From contig OY754967.1 of the NCBI GenBank assembly GCA_963576475.1, positions 25,990,651 to 26,054,650 on the forward strand: DNA of 64,000 nucleotides. Direction: 5' to 3'. The stretch's first letter is position 1. The number at the start of each line of letters is the position of its first letter. Below are positions 12,086 to 24,745 of this stretch, piece by piece. This stretch comes from Molanna angustata. Lineage: Eukaryota; Arthropoda; Insecta; Trichoptera; Molannidae. Position numbers and translations under genes: made by a program. A model generated the notes under the pieces. The model searched no databases, was not told the origin of the DNA, and was given only the letters and a program-made list of their open reading frames with translations.

Positions 12086-12729
12086 ACCGTCAGTATTGAC
12101 AAAATTAAAAAAACAAATACTAGTATTGAGGAAGTCTCAGGCCTTCTAGGTAACTTGAAGTTATGTGTCGCCCTTAAGGAATAAAGAGCCTTTAAAGTTT
12201 ATTTTTGACAACTGATATAATATTCTATAAAGAATGAAATAAGTAAGTCTTGTAAGTTCTCAGTTCTTCGTTCAGAGTTTTTTTTAAAGACACAAACCAT
12301 TCTTAATCATAATTATGGGCGGTACACAGTCAACACTTGACATCGAGAGTCGGGTGTACCTGAAGTTACAGATTATGGCGTTTTTCGCGCCAATCTCACT
12401 GAACACTTTCGAGCGATGTTTCAATATGAGCGCAGCGTCGGGCGTTTTAAATGTCATTTATTAAATTAAGTGTCTTATTAGGTTATATTTTCATCGAAAG
12501 ACAACAATTGGACAGTGAAGTACATAAATAATGCTCTGAGCTTTTGTTGGAAACTGTTGAATGATATATTTCTTAAATTTACTTCTTTGTGAATGCATAT
12601 TGTCATCAGTAAACTTACCTCAGATAAAATAGAAGTCTGCGGATACTATAACTGTCAGAGCGTTTTTCACCCGACGATTTTACAGAGCGTTTGGAACGTA
12701 CATTCGTCCTAAAATCTGAAAGCGACAGA
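12086..12729. other. Unrecognised spacer with a CpG-bearing segment
   Basis: 12,310-12,450 contains several CG dinucleotides (GCGTTTTTCGCGCC, GAGCGCAGCGTCGGGCG) that stand out from the surroundings. It may be the end of an unidentified element. GAGCGT recurs several times here and again right of 13,672. No coding frame is visible. Confidence 0.4.
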
Positions 12730-13671
12730 GGCCCGAGATTTCAGTTGGCCCTTAAATCGTTGGATTTGGTAATCCAAGTTAAAAGTTTAGGGAAGATTAA
12801 ATTTCATTCGCGTATTTCAGTGCAAAATGAAACGTCAGTTACGTAATCTTCAACTATAGATATATTTTACGTTTTCTATGGTTATTGTCTATAACGCATC
12901 TGTCAAAATTGTAATAACCTTAAATGATACGTGACGCGAAGCTGTGACTAAATATTATTTTATTATAATAACAACACATTATTTTATTTGTTTCATTACA
13001 CAGCATGTTACTTTTTCAATTTTTTATACCGATCGATGTTTTTTTAAATTAAAATCAAACATTGTAGTGAAAAAATGTCATTGAATATGTACTACGTACG
13101 TAGTACTACAATGCAAAATGTATGAACATTTTACAGATGGATATGGAACTAAGTGATAATGGTAAAATAGTGTCTTATGTAGAAAATTTAAGAATACACA
13201 TTATATATATAGAAACAGGATGGATCAATTTAAAAAGTGGGACGAAAAAACATCTCAAAAATAAAGTTGCGTGCCTGACGTTTCATTATGGCTGACAGTT
13301 TATTTCGTTTGTTGTCATGCAATACATTATAATTATGTAAAAAAGAAAATTAATATTAAATACATGAACCACTTCTATATCAAGTCTTTTATTTAAACAA
13401 CAAAAATAAATCATGATTATAATTATTATGCATAGTTATTTGTAGTATAAAACGAAATGAAACATTAAAGCGTGCGGCGATTAGTACGCCACCTGGCGAA
13501 AAAGACTATAAACAATACTTAACTCAAGATTAAGACACGCGATCCGCCAGAAACGTTGAGTTAAATATTTGTCGTTTAGTGACGTATTTAAGGGAAGATT
13601 AGGTACTGAAATACGCAATATTTTTGTTAAACTTGAGTTAAACTCCTAAGGGCCGACTGAAATACTGGGCC
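12730..13671. mobile_element. TIR DNA element (GGCCCNNNATTTCAGT family)
   Basis: Left end GGCCCGAGATTTCAGTTGGC and right end, read on the opposite strand, GGCCCAGTATTTCAGTCGGC are inverted repeats. Similarity continues discontinuously for roughly 100 bp on both sides (GCGTATTTCAGT and TAATCTTCCCTT-type blocks). The 942-bp interior has no transposase. A target duplication is not evident, so the superfamily is not assigned. Confidence 0.7.
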
Positions 13672-13739
13672 ATTGTGCCTTTAGAGCGTCCGTTTCCGGT
13701 CATTCTGGACAGCTCAGAGCGTCACTGAGATATAACTAT

Positions 13740-14400
13740 CTATAGATGTATATCTATCTATAGATGTATGTATAACTATCTCGACATACATACATAGGTA
13801 CATGTGTTGTATAGAAAATCAACTATGATAAAATATTAAATAATTTGTATGTACCTATGGGATTATAGTTTGGTACTTATTCGTCAACTATACATACTAT
13901 CGCTATCGACAGTTGGATCTCATGTGTTACATGCAACTAGTCCCCCAGTCTTACAATTTTCATGGATTTTCAACATTGATGTCAAAAAACACCAAATAAG
14001 AGGCTTTGTAGCAAAAAATATGTTATTTAATATTATATGGATGAACTCAGAATTCGGAGTAGAACATTTAGTGTGTCTGTCCCATATCTGCTTGATGCAT
14101 AGAGTCCAAAATTTCAGCAAAGGTAGAAAAATTTAGGCATACAAAACTTTAATATTCAGTATTTTAAGTCAGGGGTTATCAACATTGAACTTTAATTGCA
14201 TATTTCCATATATCTCAAAAATCATAAAAGCTAGAATGCTGAAATTTTGTATAAAAATAGACAAATACAATATATCACACAATTTAATATATCACGCTAT
14301 TTTTATACCTTACCAATACCGCGATTACATAGTTTTGGTAATGAACTGTGTGTTGATGCAGATATTTTCGGAGATAGCTTGCCGGTCTTCAAAATAAAAT
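13740..14400 (-). repeat. R1-family compound copy
   Basis: 13,800-13,940 is the inverted R1 end, finishing in GGATCTCATGTGTTACATGC and AACTAGT. It is joined at once to a second R1-type arm starting CCCCCAGTCTTACAATTTTC and containing GAATTCGGAGTAGAACATTT. The same join is seen at 27,910, where the arm again starts ACTAGTCCCCCAGT. The distal part (14,255-14,390) matches 29,105-29,260. Frames here are non-coding. Confidence 0.5.
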
Positions 14401-14776
14401 CATGGATCTTTCATAATATATCGCTAGCTTTCCCTCTTATTATTATTTATTAGGTATTATTTTTTTATTGTCATTATTCCATTGAAGCTTTGATTGATAA
14501 ATTTATTTCTTTGAATAAACAATTTTATATTAATTCTTCTTTTATCCATGTTAGTTTTAAAGTTTTTTCCTTTTCAGATTTTATTATATTTGCAGCATTA
14601 TTATTGTTAATTTTATTTTTTACTGTTTGTAAGGTGTCTAATTCTAGCTCTCTTATTTTTTTTTGTTGTTTTTTATCTGAATAAATGTTTTTATCTGAAT
14701 CTATATTTTTATGTTTCTATGTTTTTTATCTTTGTCTACATTTTTATTTGTTTCAAAATTTTTATCTTTGTTTGTT

Positions 14777-14862
14777 ATTAATTATTAGTATTGTAACAAG
14801 ATATTACAATACTAATAATTAATTAGGCTTATGCCGAATATTGTGTAATCAAATAAATAAAT
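14777..14862 (+). repeat. 20-bp hairpin followed by LINE-type (AAATA)n tail
   Basis: 14777-14796 and 14804-14823 are perfect 20-bp inverted repeats around a 7-nt loop. They are followed by TAGGCTTATGCCGAATATTG and AAATAAATAAATAAAT. A TAGGCTAxGCC block also precedes the tails of the minus-strand LINEs at 48,467-48,560 and 50,390, so this is probably the 3' end of a CR1/Jockey-like LINE. Confidence 0.55.
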
Positions 14863-15770
14863 AAATATTAAAATATATTCTCTATGTACTAATCACGATC
14901 ATCGGTTTTAATCACGGGAGAATCACATCTAGATTCACTATGTACGGGCTGCGTATGTTTACATCTTAATTCCGTGTAAACAATATACAAAGATGGAAAA
15001 AATAGTAAGATGGAAAAACTACAAAAAATATGGGCAGACGTAAAACCAATTACAAGGAAAAAGTGGATTCAGAGATCGCAAGACAGAGACAGAGACATAT
15101 GGAAAACATAAAAGAGACAGTGAAGAGATGGCTGAGGAGATGAAGAATAAGAACTAAATAGGTATGATCATGTAGGTACTTATCTAACCAAAGATGAGTT
15201 ATTCATAAATAGGTATTCGTTCTTACAATCGCGGCATATCCCACAATGTCAGGTAACCGACGACTGGTGTGCGGATGAGCATTACCTTACATATATAACC
15301 TTATTATTTGACATCAAAATTCCCGGATAGAAAACGCTTAAACGAATTTTGCGCTACTCTAACTGACACTGCATTAGGTCCATAAACGTCACAAAATTTT
15401 TTCGCGGCTTATTTGGTTCTTTTTTTGAAATGGAACCTTTTTAATGTCCATCAAATGGTACCGCCAAACATATTTAATTACAAGTTTATACATAATATAT
15501 CTAAAAAGACTTTTTATCCGCTAAATATATCGATTATTAACCTTTTATACTCTGACCTCTTGATCGTTTGATCGATATTATAGTAGATCCAATAACCGAT
15601 ATTAATTATTGAATATTTGTTTATACATAGATAATACAACCTTTGTACACTTTCATTCCTTATATACTTATATACCAATTGCGGTATAAACATACACTCA
15701 ACTAATAGGTACCAATTATACATTCAGCTATCGATCATGTGAATGTTGAATGGTCATAAGTTTTTATTAA
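14863..15770. other. Spacer with a possible LINE scrap
   Basis: 15,030-15,140 on the plus strand can be read KWIQRSQDRDRDIW in one frame, faintly like the Q-D-R-W region of LINE C-termini, but with stops. The rest is AT-rich and unrecognised. Confidence 0.3.
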
Positions 15771-17010
15771 CTAGTTGCATGTAACACATGAGATCCAACT
15801 GTCGATAGCGATAGTATATATAGTTGAAGAATAAGAAAAAATTTTGATGTTGCGGACGTGGTGCTATGGGATAGAACAAGAAGACGTTTCTCGAGAGATC
15901 ACGTGGGGAGAGCAAGCTCAGACCGAGTAGTGAGGATATCAGCTGATGAACATCCTACAGGTAGCAGACCTCCAGGAAGACCGCCCAAACGATGGAGGGA
16001 CAGCTGAACGTCCTCCTTCCTCCCAAGAGCAGGTGCCGAGAATTACAGGACCTAGTCGTAGCTAACGAAGAAGAAGAATAAGTACCAAACTATAAACTCG
16101 CATAAATCCAAATTATTGAATATTTTAAGATATTTTGTTTTCTATACAACACATGTAGGTATGTATGTCAAGATAGGATAGTATGGAGGTCAGTCCTTTT
16201 TCCTACGCAGAATATGTGTGTATTGTATGCTTGGAGATTAAGTATCAAACTATTAAGTCTTCATCTTAGATATTGTGTATAGGCGACTAGCATACAAATT
16301 GTATGAAGCGATGTCGTCACTAAATTCAATTTTTATAAAGATTGTTAAAAAAAATTCGAGATGTTCTACCACAATGCTAATATTTTTTATAAAAAATTAA
16401 ATGATCCATTTGGGGTGTTTCGGCTTTTTTCGATATTTTCAAAACTTTGGAAATATAGGCAGTTAAACACAAACAGTTAATTTATCATAAAAAAATATTT
16501 TTCTTAGTAAAAATGTTTGAGAAACTCAGAATTTTTTTTGAAAAATTAATTTGACATATTTTATCCGTCTATTTTTATACCAATTTACAGGGTTCTAGCT
16601 TCTAGCTTATATGGTTTTAGATATATGGAAAAATAAATCAAAAATTCAAAATTCTGACTATAATAATTTTTTTTGCAGGCCTATAACTATTTATATAATC
16701 TGAAATTTTTGGCTCTGTAAATTGAGCGGACGAAAAGTTATAAGGGAGACCGACACACACACAGACAGACAAACAGACACACTAAATGTTCTATTCCGAA
16801 TTCTGAGTAAATCCGTATATGGAACATATGTATGTATGTGCTTCGAAGCCTCTAAGTTGGTGTTTTTTGACTTGAAAGTTGAAAAGCCGTGAAAAATGTA
16901 GACCGTGCATACAAATCTCGCGTATCCTGGCTTGAAACTTTGTCGATATGTTAAGAGAACAAAGTTCTCTTGAACAAATCGACAGTTGGATAATCCGATT
17001 TACTTAGAAT
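15771..17010 (+). repeat. R1-family element, best full-length copy
   Basis: Starts CTAGTTGCATGTAACACAT, GAGATCCAACTGTCGATAGC and runs to CTCTTGAACAAATCGACAG TTGGAT at its right end. Both ends carry the 12-mer CCAACTGTCGAT or its complement. The interior has a (CA)n-like GACACACACACAGACAGAC tract and CCGAATTCTGAGTAAATCCG. A LINE fragment with target duplication is inserted at 15,836-16,072. After removing it the element is about 1.0 kb. No protein is visible. Confidence 0.6.
15826..16082 (+). pseudogene. 5'-truncated LINE C-terminus inserted in R1, with 10-bp target duplication
   Basis: The duplication GAAGAATAAG is at 15826-15835 and 16073-16082; uninterrupted R1 copies have one. The insert reads VVLWDRTRRRFSRDHVGR, later SADEHPTGSRPPGRPPKRWR and D before a stop. 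GRPPKRWRD is the familiar C-terminal block of RTE-like LINE proteins. The insert ends in a (GAA)n tail. About 237 bp long, it shows that short 5'-truncated LINE tails were mobilised after R1 spread. Confidence 0.72.
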
Positions 17011-17147
17011 TCGGAGTAGAACATTTAGTGTGTGTGTGTGTCCGTCCCCCCTTATATCTTTTGACTAAGTAAAATAGCTTCTGTAAGGGAAAATTGAGTA
17101 ATCAACTTCATATTGATATTGTATGTGTCTCTATAGACAAGTGTATT

Positions 17148-17530
17148 TTTTACTCTCCACTTCTATCTTCTTCAAGGGGTAGGCAGTGTGAATCGAACAC
17201 CGCATTCTTCTATCTTGACACATACATCGCCTCATCAACTTTGATACACTATCTCATACATGCCCATCTTGCTAGTAATGCAATTTTACATAAAATTTCT
17301 CAACAAATATCATGTAGAAAATGCATACTATGAGTTACGTGACAATTTTTTTGTGTGTATAGTGTATTGTGAAAACTTTTGACCTCTGGGAATCTTATAT
17401 TAGTTAAAGAATCTAATAGAAATGTACTTCATAAAAATGCATTTAGTAATTGTCAACATTTCAAGAAGAAAAAATGAACGCTTAGTATGGTGTGGAAGTT
17501 TAGTGTTGGCCACAACCCACTCGTTTAATT
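17148..17530 (+). mobile_element. E-family (Helentron-like) element E2, short
   Basis: Begins TTTTTACTCTCCACTTC and ends GTGTGGAAGTTTAGTGTTGG followed by CCACAACCCACTCGTTT, the same termini as E3 at 36,546-37,573. Interior includes TCATATTGATATTGTATGTG near its left edge, matching the E3 repeats. No coding. Confidence 0.5.
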
Positions 17531-19789
17531 TTGTGGTGCTAATCTGAGCTAGAATATCACCATCTCTTTAGCACACTTAACCACTGGAAAGTCTCAGGAA
17601 CAAACAGTAAATTCCTGATAATATTTACTATATAACAAGCATTTTTAAAGCGTATTAACTACAAATAAATTTATGTTATTTGGAAAACTAAGTAGATCAT
17701 TTTAAGTGTTGACCCCAATCATTGAAAGACGAGTACAGGTTAAATGTTTGAATTTATTGTATCATTTGATTAATAATATTGGATTGCTATGACCAAGAAT
17801 ATATATATTACACATAAGTAATAACACTTATTATAATCAATGTATACGCAAGGCACGCGTGCCACAATATATAAATAACATCACTAAGTGAAGCAAATGA
17901 AGATATCCAAAAATTCATAATAATATATAAACAGCAAACTTCAATTAGATACATGTTTGTATCCAAAGTTAAACAAATGTGAAACAGGTAGGTACCTACT
18001 TATTATGTGGCGAGACAAGTGTTTCCGTATATACTCCAGATAAGATTCAACAGGTAAGATTCTTGAAATATGTAGGTAACTATGTTTACTACCTGATTGC
18101 AAGTATTTCAACAATAAATGGGCCAACAATTCGGGTCTATAGCTTGGATGCGCGCGAAATGTAAATAAATATTTCGTTCTCTACTTATAATGCAGATAAT
18201 TATCTGTCTCAAAGTATCTGTTGTGATAGTGTTATTGTGTTATTACCTGTCAAAGTATCTCTAAATCGGCGACAGTATTTTAAATTATTATAAATAAATG
18301 ATAATATGCAATATCTTTGTATAAACTATATTCGAGACTCCATATACCTACATTATATTTTTTATACACACTACATCCCTGTTCTAAAAACACCTACCTA
18401 CTGGAGAAGTTGGTATTCCGAACTATACATATGAGATCCAACTGTCGTTTTATGCATAGTTATATTATATAGTTATATTTGGTATTCACTTTAACCTCGG
18501 CACAGGTATTTGACAGATGGACTAATATTTGTAAAGTACCTTGCACGACACGCATTAATACTCAAATTAACCAATCAAACATATATATACCCTAGTAATT
18601 ACGTTTTTATTTGTTTATTTATTCATTTGTTTAATCTACTTATTTATTTACTTGTCCATTTGCATATTGTTGATTATTTATATATTTGTTAATTACCTTT
18701 ATATTTATGATTTTTTTTTATATTAATTAATAAATATATTTATTAATTATTAATTAATTTATTTTTTATTTACTTATTTGTTAATTACCTAATTAATTTA
18801 TTTTTTATTTATTTGTTTATTAATTAATTTATATTTGTATTTAAGTACTTATTTTTTTATTAACATATTTATTTATTTATTTATTCTTTATTTATTTATT
18901 TACTTATTTAAATTTTATTTATAGCAGTACCTACTTATTTGTTTTTCTATTTATTTATCAATTAATTAACTTTTTTATAGGTACATTAATTTATGTAGTT
19001 TTTTTTTTTAACAGATTTTTAATTATCTCAATAGAGACGAAGTTGGAATATTTATTGTAGGAGAACCGGGAAATCAAGGCACCTACAGGGCTTACGACCT
19101 GTCATCGGCTGGTTTACGTGATCACTTTATGCGCTTGCGCAACGTTCACCAATTATGCCTTTTTTAATGAGATCCCTATCAATTCAATTTTGAAAGTTCT
19201 ATATATTGTAATACTGAAATTCTTTTCGCTTGAAAATAAGGAATTTTTACTACAGCCATCTATGGGTGAAATTATGAACAATAATCTTATTATTTTTTTT
19301 TATTTTTTTTGTTGTAACGCCATCTATTGAGAGAATTGGTTTTTTGTAAATAATGAAAGCTACAATTCTTATATCTGAGGTGACAATGCATTTTTCGCAT
19401 AGAAGTCACCCCTGAATTGCGCCAGACTTATAAGGTCATTTTTGTCTTATTTACCTACTTGTACCAATGTGTAAGTAATCGAATATTTTTATTATATGCA
19501 TATGCAATAATAAAAATATTCGAATTTATGTAGTGTGTATTTTTTAATTTATTTGTTTTTTTTATTAATTTGTATAGGTATTTATTTATTTTTTATTTAT
19601 TTTTTGATTTATTAATCAATTTATTTATATAATTAATTTTTTTGACATATACCTCAGTTTACATTTCATAATGGTGTACATAATAAATATATTATATTGA
19701 AATTTTACTATCTCACTAGGCTGAATTGACTATTTACTTATGATTTTTTTTTATTTGTAGTAGGTATATTTCACACTGGCGAGATTATT
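17531..19789. other. AT-rich spacer with (TTTA)n low-complexity
   Basis: 18,600-19,000 and 19,540-19,640 are long degenerate TTTATTTATT tracts. 19,099-19,117 (CTGTCATCGGCTGGTTTAC) is identical to 20,952-20,970. 18,420-18,445 carries an R1-like GAGATCCAACTGTCG. No gene is supported. Confidence 0.5.
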
Positions 19790-21519
19790 TCCATTAGGCG
19801 ATTTCTTCCAACTACCAACCAGATTTGATAAAGTACAACAACATAATATACGAGCATGTACAACAAACAGCAAAAAAATATTGCTTAAAACTAAAAAAGA
19901 TAAGAAAAATACATTACACTAAAAACTAAAAAATCTTCATAGATAAAAAAATGGTTAGGAATGGACATGACGAGATAATTGGGATCAAGTATTTACAAAA
20001 TAAGTTAGTTCTTTATATTTAAAATATGAAGATATTATGTTTTTATTCGTCGATACTTTGTAATTTTATTAATTATTGAACATTTGTATTCACTGATTAT
20101 GTATCATAAGTACTTGTTAAAAAGCATATTAAATTGCAATTATATAATGGTATTAATTTTGATAATTATTAAATATTACAATAATTTAATTAAAATGTCA
20201 TCATGCATGACAGGTAACGTGATCAGTGAATGTTTGGACATAATGAGCTCGTGGACATTTTCATTATTCGAAAGATAATAAGTATTAATTATAATAACAT
20301 ACACTATAGATAGCATATTTTAAATAACTAAAACAGACTTATATGATACTGATAGATATACATTTTATAACATAAAACACTTTATGCTTATTTAAAGAAA
20401 ACTATAATTATTCACAATATTACAATACAAACAATTTTACAACAATACATTCATATCTATGTATGACTCGACTCCAAAAAAAAAAGAATGTCTCTTGTTT
20501 TGAGGTGAGTCTCATTCAATTTTTCGACAAACAAACATATTTTCTTCCGTCAAAGAAAAGACCTCAACTTATTCCCATGAAGTGTGAGTTGGCATTTCTA
20601 ATCCGCCCTAACGTTTTTTTCCTTTTTTTGACCAATAGGAGGCAAGTATTGCCTCGAATAACACACGGGATTGGTGCGCTAATTCACTTACAAATTGAAG
20701 TTCAATTCAAGGAACGCTTCCTTCAATTCTGTACAAAAAGAGACATTAGAAAAAAGAAAACCTTTTACACAATAAAGAGAAAAACATAAAATTTACTAAC
20801 AAAAAAAATTACAATTAAAAGAATAACAAATAAGTAGATATGAAAATAAATAAAATACATTTTCGTTAAAAAAGGATTTTATCATAGTAAAAAATGAGTT
20901 TAAAATATATTTAACATTATATAGATATTATAAAGGAAGACTAAGTAATATCTGTCATCGGCTGGTTTACTCCAAACGACCTTCAATTATGGTTGGATAA
21001 TATCAATCCTAATTTGAAGTTTGTATATAAATAAGCAAGATTTTTTTATAGATCTATAATTTTCTAAAATTAATTTTTGAATCGGATAGAAAAATACACA
21101 TTTTTTTCTTAATATGTTATTGCTAAAAATAGGTTTATCAAATAAAGTGATAATCCACATAAGGAAATTCGAATAAAAGCCTTATATAAGTTTACCTAAA
21201 TAATATTAATCTGTGAACAAAATTATAATTTAGGCACTTGGTTTTTTTGTTAAATAATCCTGTTCTTTTTCCACGAAATGGATTTGGTAAAATGTATTAG
21301 AGATATTTTGATCGCAAAGTTTTTAGACAATATTATCTCTGTAAATGATATTATTATCTTTATGTATTATGAAAACAACACTGGAAAAGAAAACATTAAA
21401 AGCAAAGTCATTTCGTTAAGCTTTTGAAAAAAAACACACATAGCTTAACTTCTTATAATATAGATCAGTTAATATTAAACGGAAAAGGTAATTTTGTAGT
21501 TAGGCTAATCTTCTTCTTC
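19790..21519. other. AT-rich spacer, weak LINE-end motif only
   Basis: 19,790-19,815 has CGATTTCTTCCAACTACCAAC, the complement of the GGTTGGAAGAAAT LINE-end motif. A plus-strand frame of 108 codons at 20,463-20,789 is lysine- and phenylalanine-rich, with no motif I recognise; I do not call it a gene. Confidence 0.4.
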
Positions 21520-21760
21520 ATCAGCCTGTTTGCATCCAGAGTTGAACATAGGCCTCCCCCCTCTTTCTTCCACTCCTCCCTTTCCTGGGCACACCGCTTC
21601 CAATTGATGCAGTTCGACCACCGTGTCTGAGGACGTCCCACGCTGTTGAGGACGCCACTACCAAGTTTCTCTGTGTCCAACATTACCATCTATATATATG
21701 GCAATGTGTCCTGCCCAGATCCATTTCAGATTGGCGACTCTCTCGGTTAGGCAATTAATA
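21520..21760 (-). pseudogene. LINE ORF C-terminus, degenerate
   Basis: Minus strand reads ERVANLKWIWAGHIAI at the right, then, after a frame change, SVGRPQTRWSNCI, NWKRCAQEREEWKKEGGGLC and STLDANRLMKKK. RVANLKWxWAGHIA, GRPxTRW and (A)QERxEWKK are the successive C-terminal blocks of an RTE-like retrotransposon protein. About 75 codons survive in two frames. The tail is a TTCTTCTTC run on the plus strand. Confidence 0.75.
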
Positions 21761-23054
21761 TAACTATATAACATAAATGTTAAAGATAGAGAGTGAAGTT
21801 CTACGGATTATCATATGTCTAGTAGGGGCGTACCATAGAACATTCATAGCCTGAACGAAAATTGGGAAATATCAAAAAATTTATGTTTTTTTAGAATCGT
21901 TGTTCATTTGAGTGGCCATGAAAATATTTTATAATCACATGCCAAAATGATATTAACATTTGTGGCCCTGTCAAGCATCGAATCTACATACGGTTTAATT
22001 TTTAATCTTGTAGTATGGTTTCAATAAAACAGTCAAAAAATTATTAGGTCTTGAATTTCTTAAAATACCTAATATTCATAGGCAAGCCAAGATTTTCGGT
22101 TTCTATAACCAATTCCGCTACTGATGTCTAGGCATTTCACGGAACGGCGATATTTCGAGAAATTACAAATGTTAGTCGTAATTTCCCGCAGATAAACTAT
22201 GAACTACTTAAATATAGTTTTACTCTACATATTTATTATAGGTATACATAGCTATTTTGTACTATGAGGTTTGCGATGTGGTAAATTTACACGTAGAATC
22301 AAACTAAAATGTCTTATTCCTTTTTATTTATAAAATTATTTTATCAAATTAATGATAACTATGAACTAACAAAAAAAATAAAACAAAATTGCAAATCAAT
22401 AAGAGGTCAAGGTTGAATAAAGAGCGCATTTTTATATTCTTTTTGTCTTGGCAGTTTTTTTTTTGTAAAAAGTTGATATTTACCGAGTAGGTACATAAAT
22501 TTGAGATTTTTTTAATTTTATTAATTTATTAACTGTAGGTATAACACATCGCGTTTTATCAGTTTAAGTTTTATGTATTGCGTGTGTCGTGTATACATAG
22601 TCGATTTGTAATCTTTCCCAGACAATATTTAATCGCTCAACTACACAATGAATGTTATCAATATTATTATATTTATTTCCTGAAAATTTATTCAGACCTA
22701 TAGGTACATCTTTCAAACATTGTTGAAACAGGAAGTAGATACCTATACGTCACTTTCCAAGCATAAATAAATATGAATTTATAGCATAGTGTGACATTCA
22801 GGATTCAGGATAGACATTGAGATAATACCCTGAGACCTGAGACGTTCATCTATAATGTTTACCAGACATTCAGAGATTGGACGATAAACTCATAGGGTTT
22901 TATGAAAAAAAAACAATTAATTGGGATTCAAAACTATTTAAGTTTAACGTTATTTCGTTCAATTAGTGGAAGTGGAACTGTGTCACAAACACGGTTTTAT
23001 CATGACAAAGTTTTATGAAATGTCAGCAGTTTCAATCTATCGATTGATGCGGCT
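21761..23054. other. AT-rich spacer, nothing recognised
   Basis: No coding character, tRNA-like box or paired terminal repeat that I could find. Confidence 0.5.
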
Positions 23055-23185
23055 TTCAAACTGTAGAATTCCATAATAATTATGATAAATATGAACACAA
23101 ATTATATTCTGCAAAAAAATTATTCGACTTCCGACGACCGTTTCGGCTTATAAGGCCATAATCAACTGGTGTTGAGTATACAGTT
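23055..23185 (-). ncRNA. Hammerhead-like motif in Penelope-type remnant, copy 2
   Basis: Minus strand: ACCAGTTGATTATGGCC, TTATAA, GCCGAAACGGTCGTCGG. Stem II (GGC/GCC) and the GAAAC with 2-bp stem III are as in the copies at 11,960 and 59,105-59,286. The core reads UUGAUUA instead of CUGAUGA. It is followed by ATTATGGAATTCTAC, the common right flank of the family. Confidence 0.45.
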
Positions 23186-23959
23186 TCCATTATTTTTATA
23201 CTGAAATATACAATAGATAAATAGACAAAAACAAAATGCATTTATATTATGTTGCTAATAGTGGGAAAATCTGGATACATAATGATGTATTAGGAAAGAG
23301 ACAAGTAATGGGGTGCTTGTGTGAATGAGGGAGAAGGAGGATAAACAATTACATTTTTATAATAGACTTGTATGTAGATAGGAACAGGGTTGTCTACTTA
23401 AATTTATCATTACAATTTATTTTTCTAATTAAGTCAATTATTATATTTTTTAATTACTAATAATATATGGGTGATAACTTATGATAATTCATGTGTAAAC
23501 AACAAGAATATACTTAGGACAACAGCAAAAACATATTAAAAATAAAAACAAAAAAACAAAGTGAATAATACATAACTTATAAACGGTCGTCGGAATTCGA
23601 ATAAATTTTTTGTAGAATATAATATGAAATCATAATTTTTATGAAATGATTACAAGTATAATGACACAATTTTGATCCACGTATGAATATTATACCTACC
23701 TGGATCAAAACTGTGTCCATATACTTGCAATAATTATTCCAAACTAGTTTATTTATACTTGGCATTGCTCGGGAAGGTAAATGTGAAGCAATAAGCGAAC
23801 TCATCAAGAAATTCGTTTTTGTAATTTTAGAACTGTTTATTTTAAAAAATATCCACTACGAATAAATAAAAATTACCGTAAATAAGTAGGAAACATATAA
23901 AATGACATAAAAAATTACTATGCATTACCTCAACTAGGGAAAAAAGAAGAGTTGAACTG

Positions 23960-24250
23960 TGGAAGGAAGGATCAGGAAGTGAAAACTTCCATTAACCAAC
24001 AAAGGTACTTCCAACGGGTCACCGACTACCATATACAACCTGGAAATCCCTGAATAGACTAAGGACGGGTGTAGGAAGGTGCAAGGTATACCTGGACAGA
24101 TGCAGAATGCAAGAGGATGAATGTGGGGAGACGCAACATGTCACAGCTGCTGAACTGCCCGTTTATGGAAGGAGGGTGCTCTGAGGAGAATCTGTGGGAA
24201 GCGAATGAGAATGCTATTATATGGCTGAAAATTATTGGATGGACACGTAG
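23960..24250 (+). pseudogene. LINE ORF C-terminus with Cys/His knuckle, degenerate
   Basis: The plus strand encodes W-x-SLNRLRTGVGRCK, then CRMQEDECGETQHVT and, in another frame, LLNCPFMEGGC. The order LNRLRTGxGR ... C-x-CGE-x-QTxxH ... CP is the C-terminal zinc knuckle of Jockey-like non-LTR proteins. Several frameshifts. The MITE at 24,271 begins just downstream. The copy at 56,655-56,910 has the same LNRLRTGVGR block. Confidence 0.6.
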
Positions 24251-24270
24251 AGTAATTTTTTATTGAATCT

Positions 24271-24386
24271 GGGGGGCAAGTCTGGTTCGATCTTTAGATG
24301 TCATAGAACTCCATATGATAATTATATCCATGATATGGGTAATCACTAGGGTTTTGATTTCGCCGGTAGGACCAGACTTGCCACCC
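24271..24386. mobile_element. Short-TIR MITE (GGGGGCAAGTC family), copy 2
   Basis: GGGGGGCAAGTCTGGTTCGA on the left and, on the opposite strand, GGGTGGCAAGTCTGGTCC on the right. The interior ATAATTATATCCATGATATG matches the right half of the copy at 3,567-3,949. At 116 bp it is a minimal deletion derivative. Confidence 0.75.
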
Positions 24387-24745
24387 AGTCCCCATCGTCT
24401 CTTCAGTCCCTCCCGTTCCCCTTTCCATCCCTTCTCTTCAGTCCTTTCTGTCCCTTCAGAAATCGAAGAACTGAAAGTACTACGGGCGTGGCGAAGGCTC
24501 CCTGTGGCAGTCTGTTGTTCGTGGAGCTGCTGGGAGGGTAACCCCTGCTATGATTCACGGGCCTTCACGAGTGTGGTTGGATTCTTAGTGGCAGTGGTAT
24601 GAAATATGCATGGTGGTAGTTCTTGTTTCGTCCGACGAGCAGCCGCTCCGGGAATGAACAGAACACTTAATTATATAACGTTCCCTATGGAGTGGGGTAG
24701 TTGACTGCGACTTTTCCTCTTCTGTCCCTTCAGTCTCAAGTAATG
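24387..24745. repeat. Pyrimidine-rich (CCCTTCAGTCC)-type tract and G+C-rich unrecognised repeat
   Basis: 24,390-24,465 is a degenerate array of CCCTTCAGTCCCT-like words also found at 39,355-39,530 and 47,612-47,695. The following 24,480-24,740 is distinctly richer in G+C (for example GGCCTTCACGAGTGTGGTTG) and has the look of a dispersed repeat. I cannot name it. Confidence 0.4.

Noticed and set aside
18600..19000. Possible coding frame in the TTTA-rich tract
   Set aside because: Low-complexity (TTTA)n-like DNA gives artificial Ile/Leu/Tyr-rich frames.
20463..20789. 108-codon plus-strand frame
   Set aside because: Biased composition (K, F, L), no domain, no splice context; chance opening in AT-rich DNA cannot be excluded.
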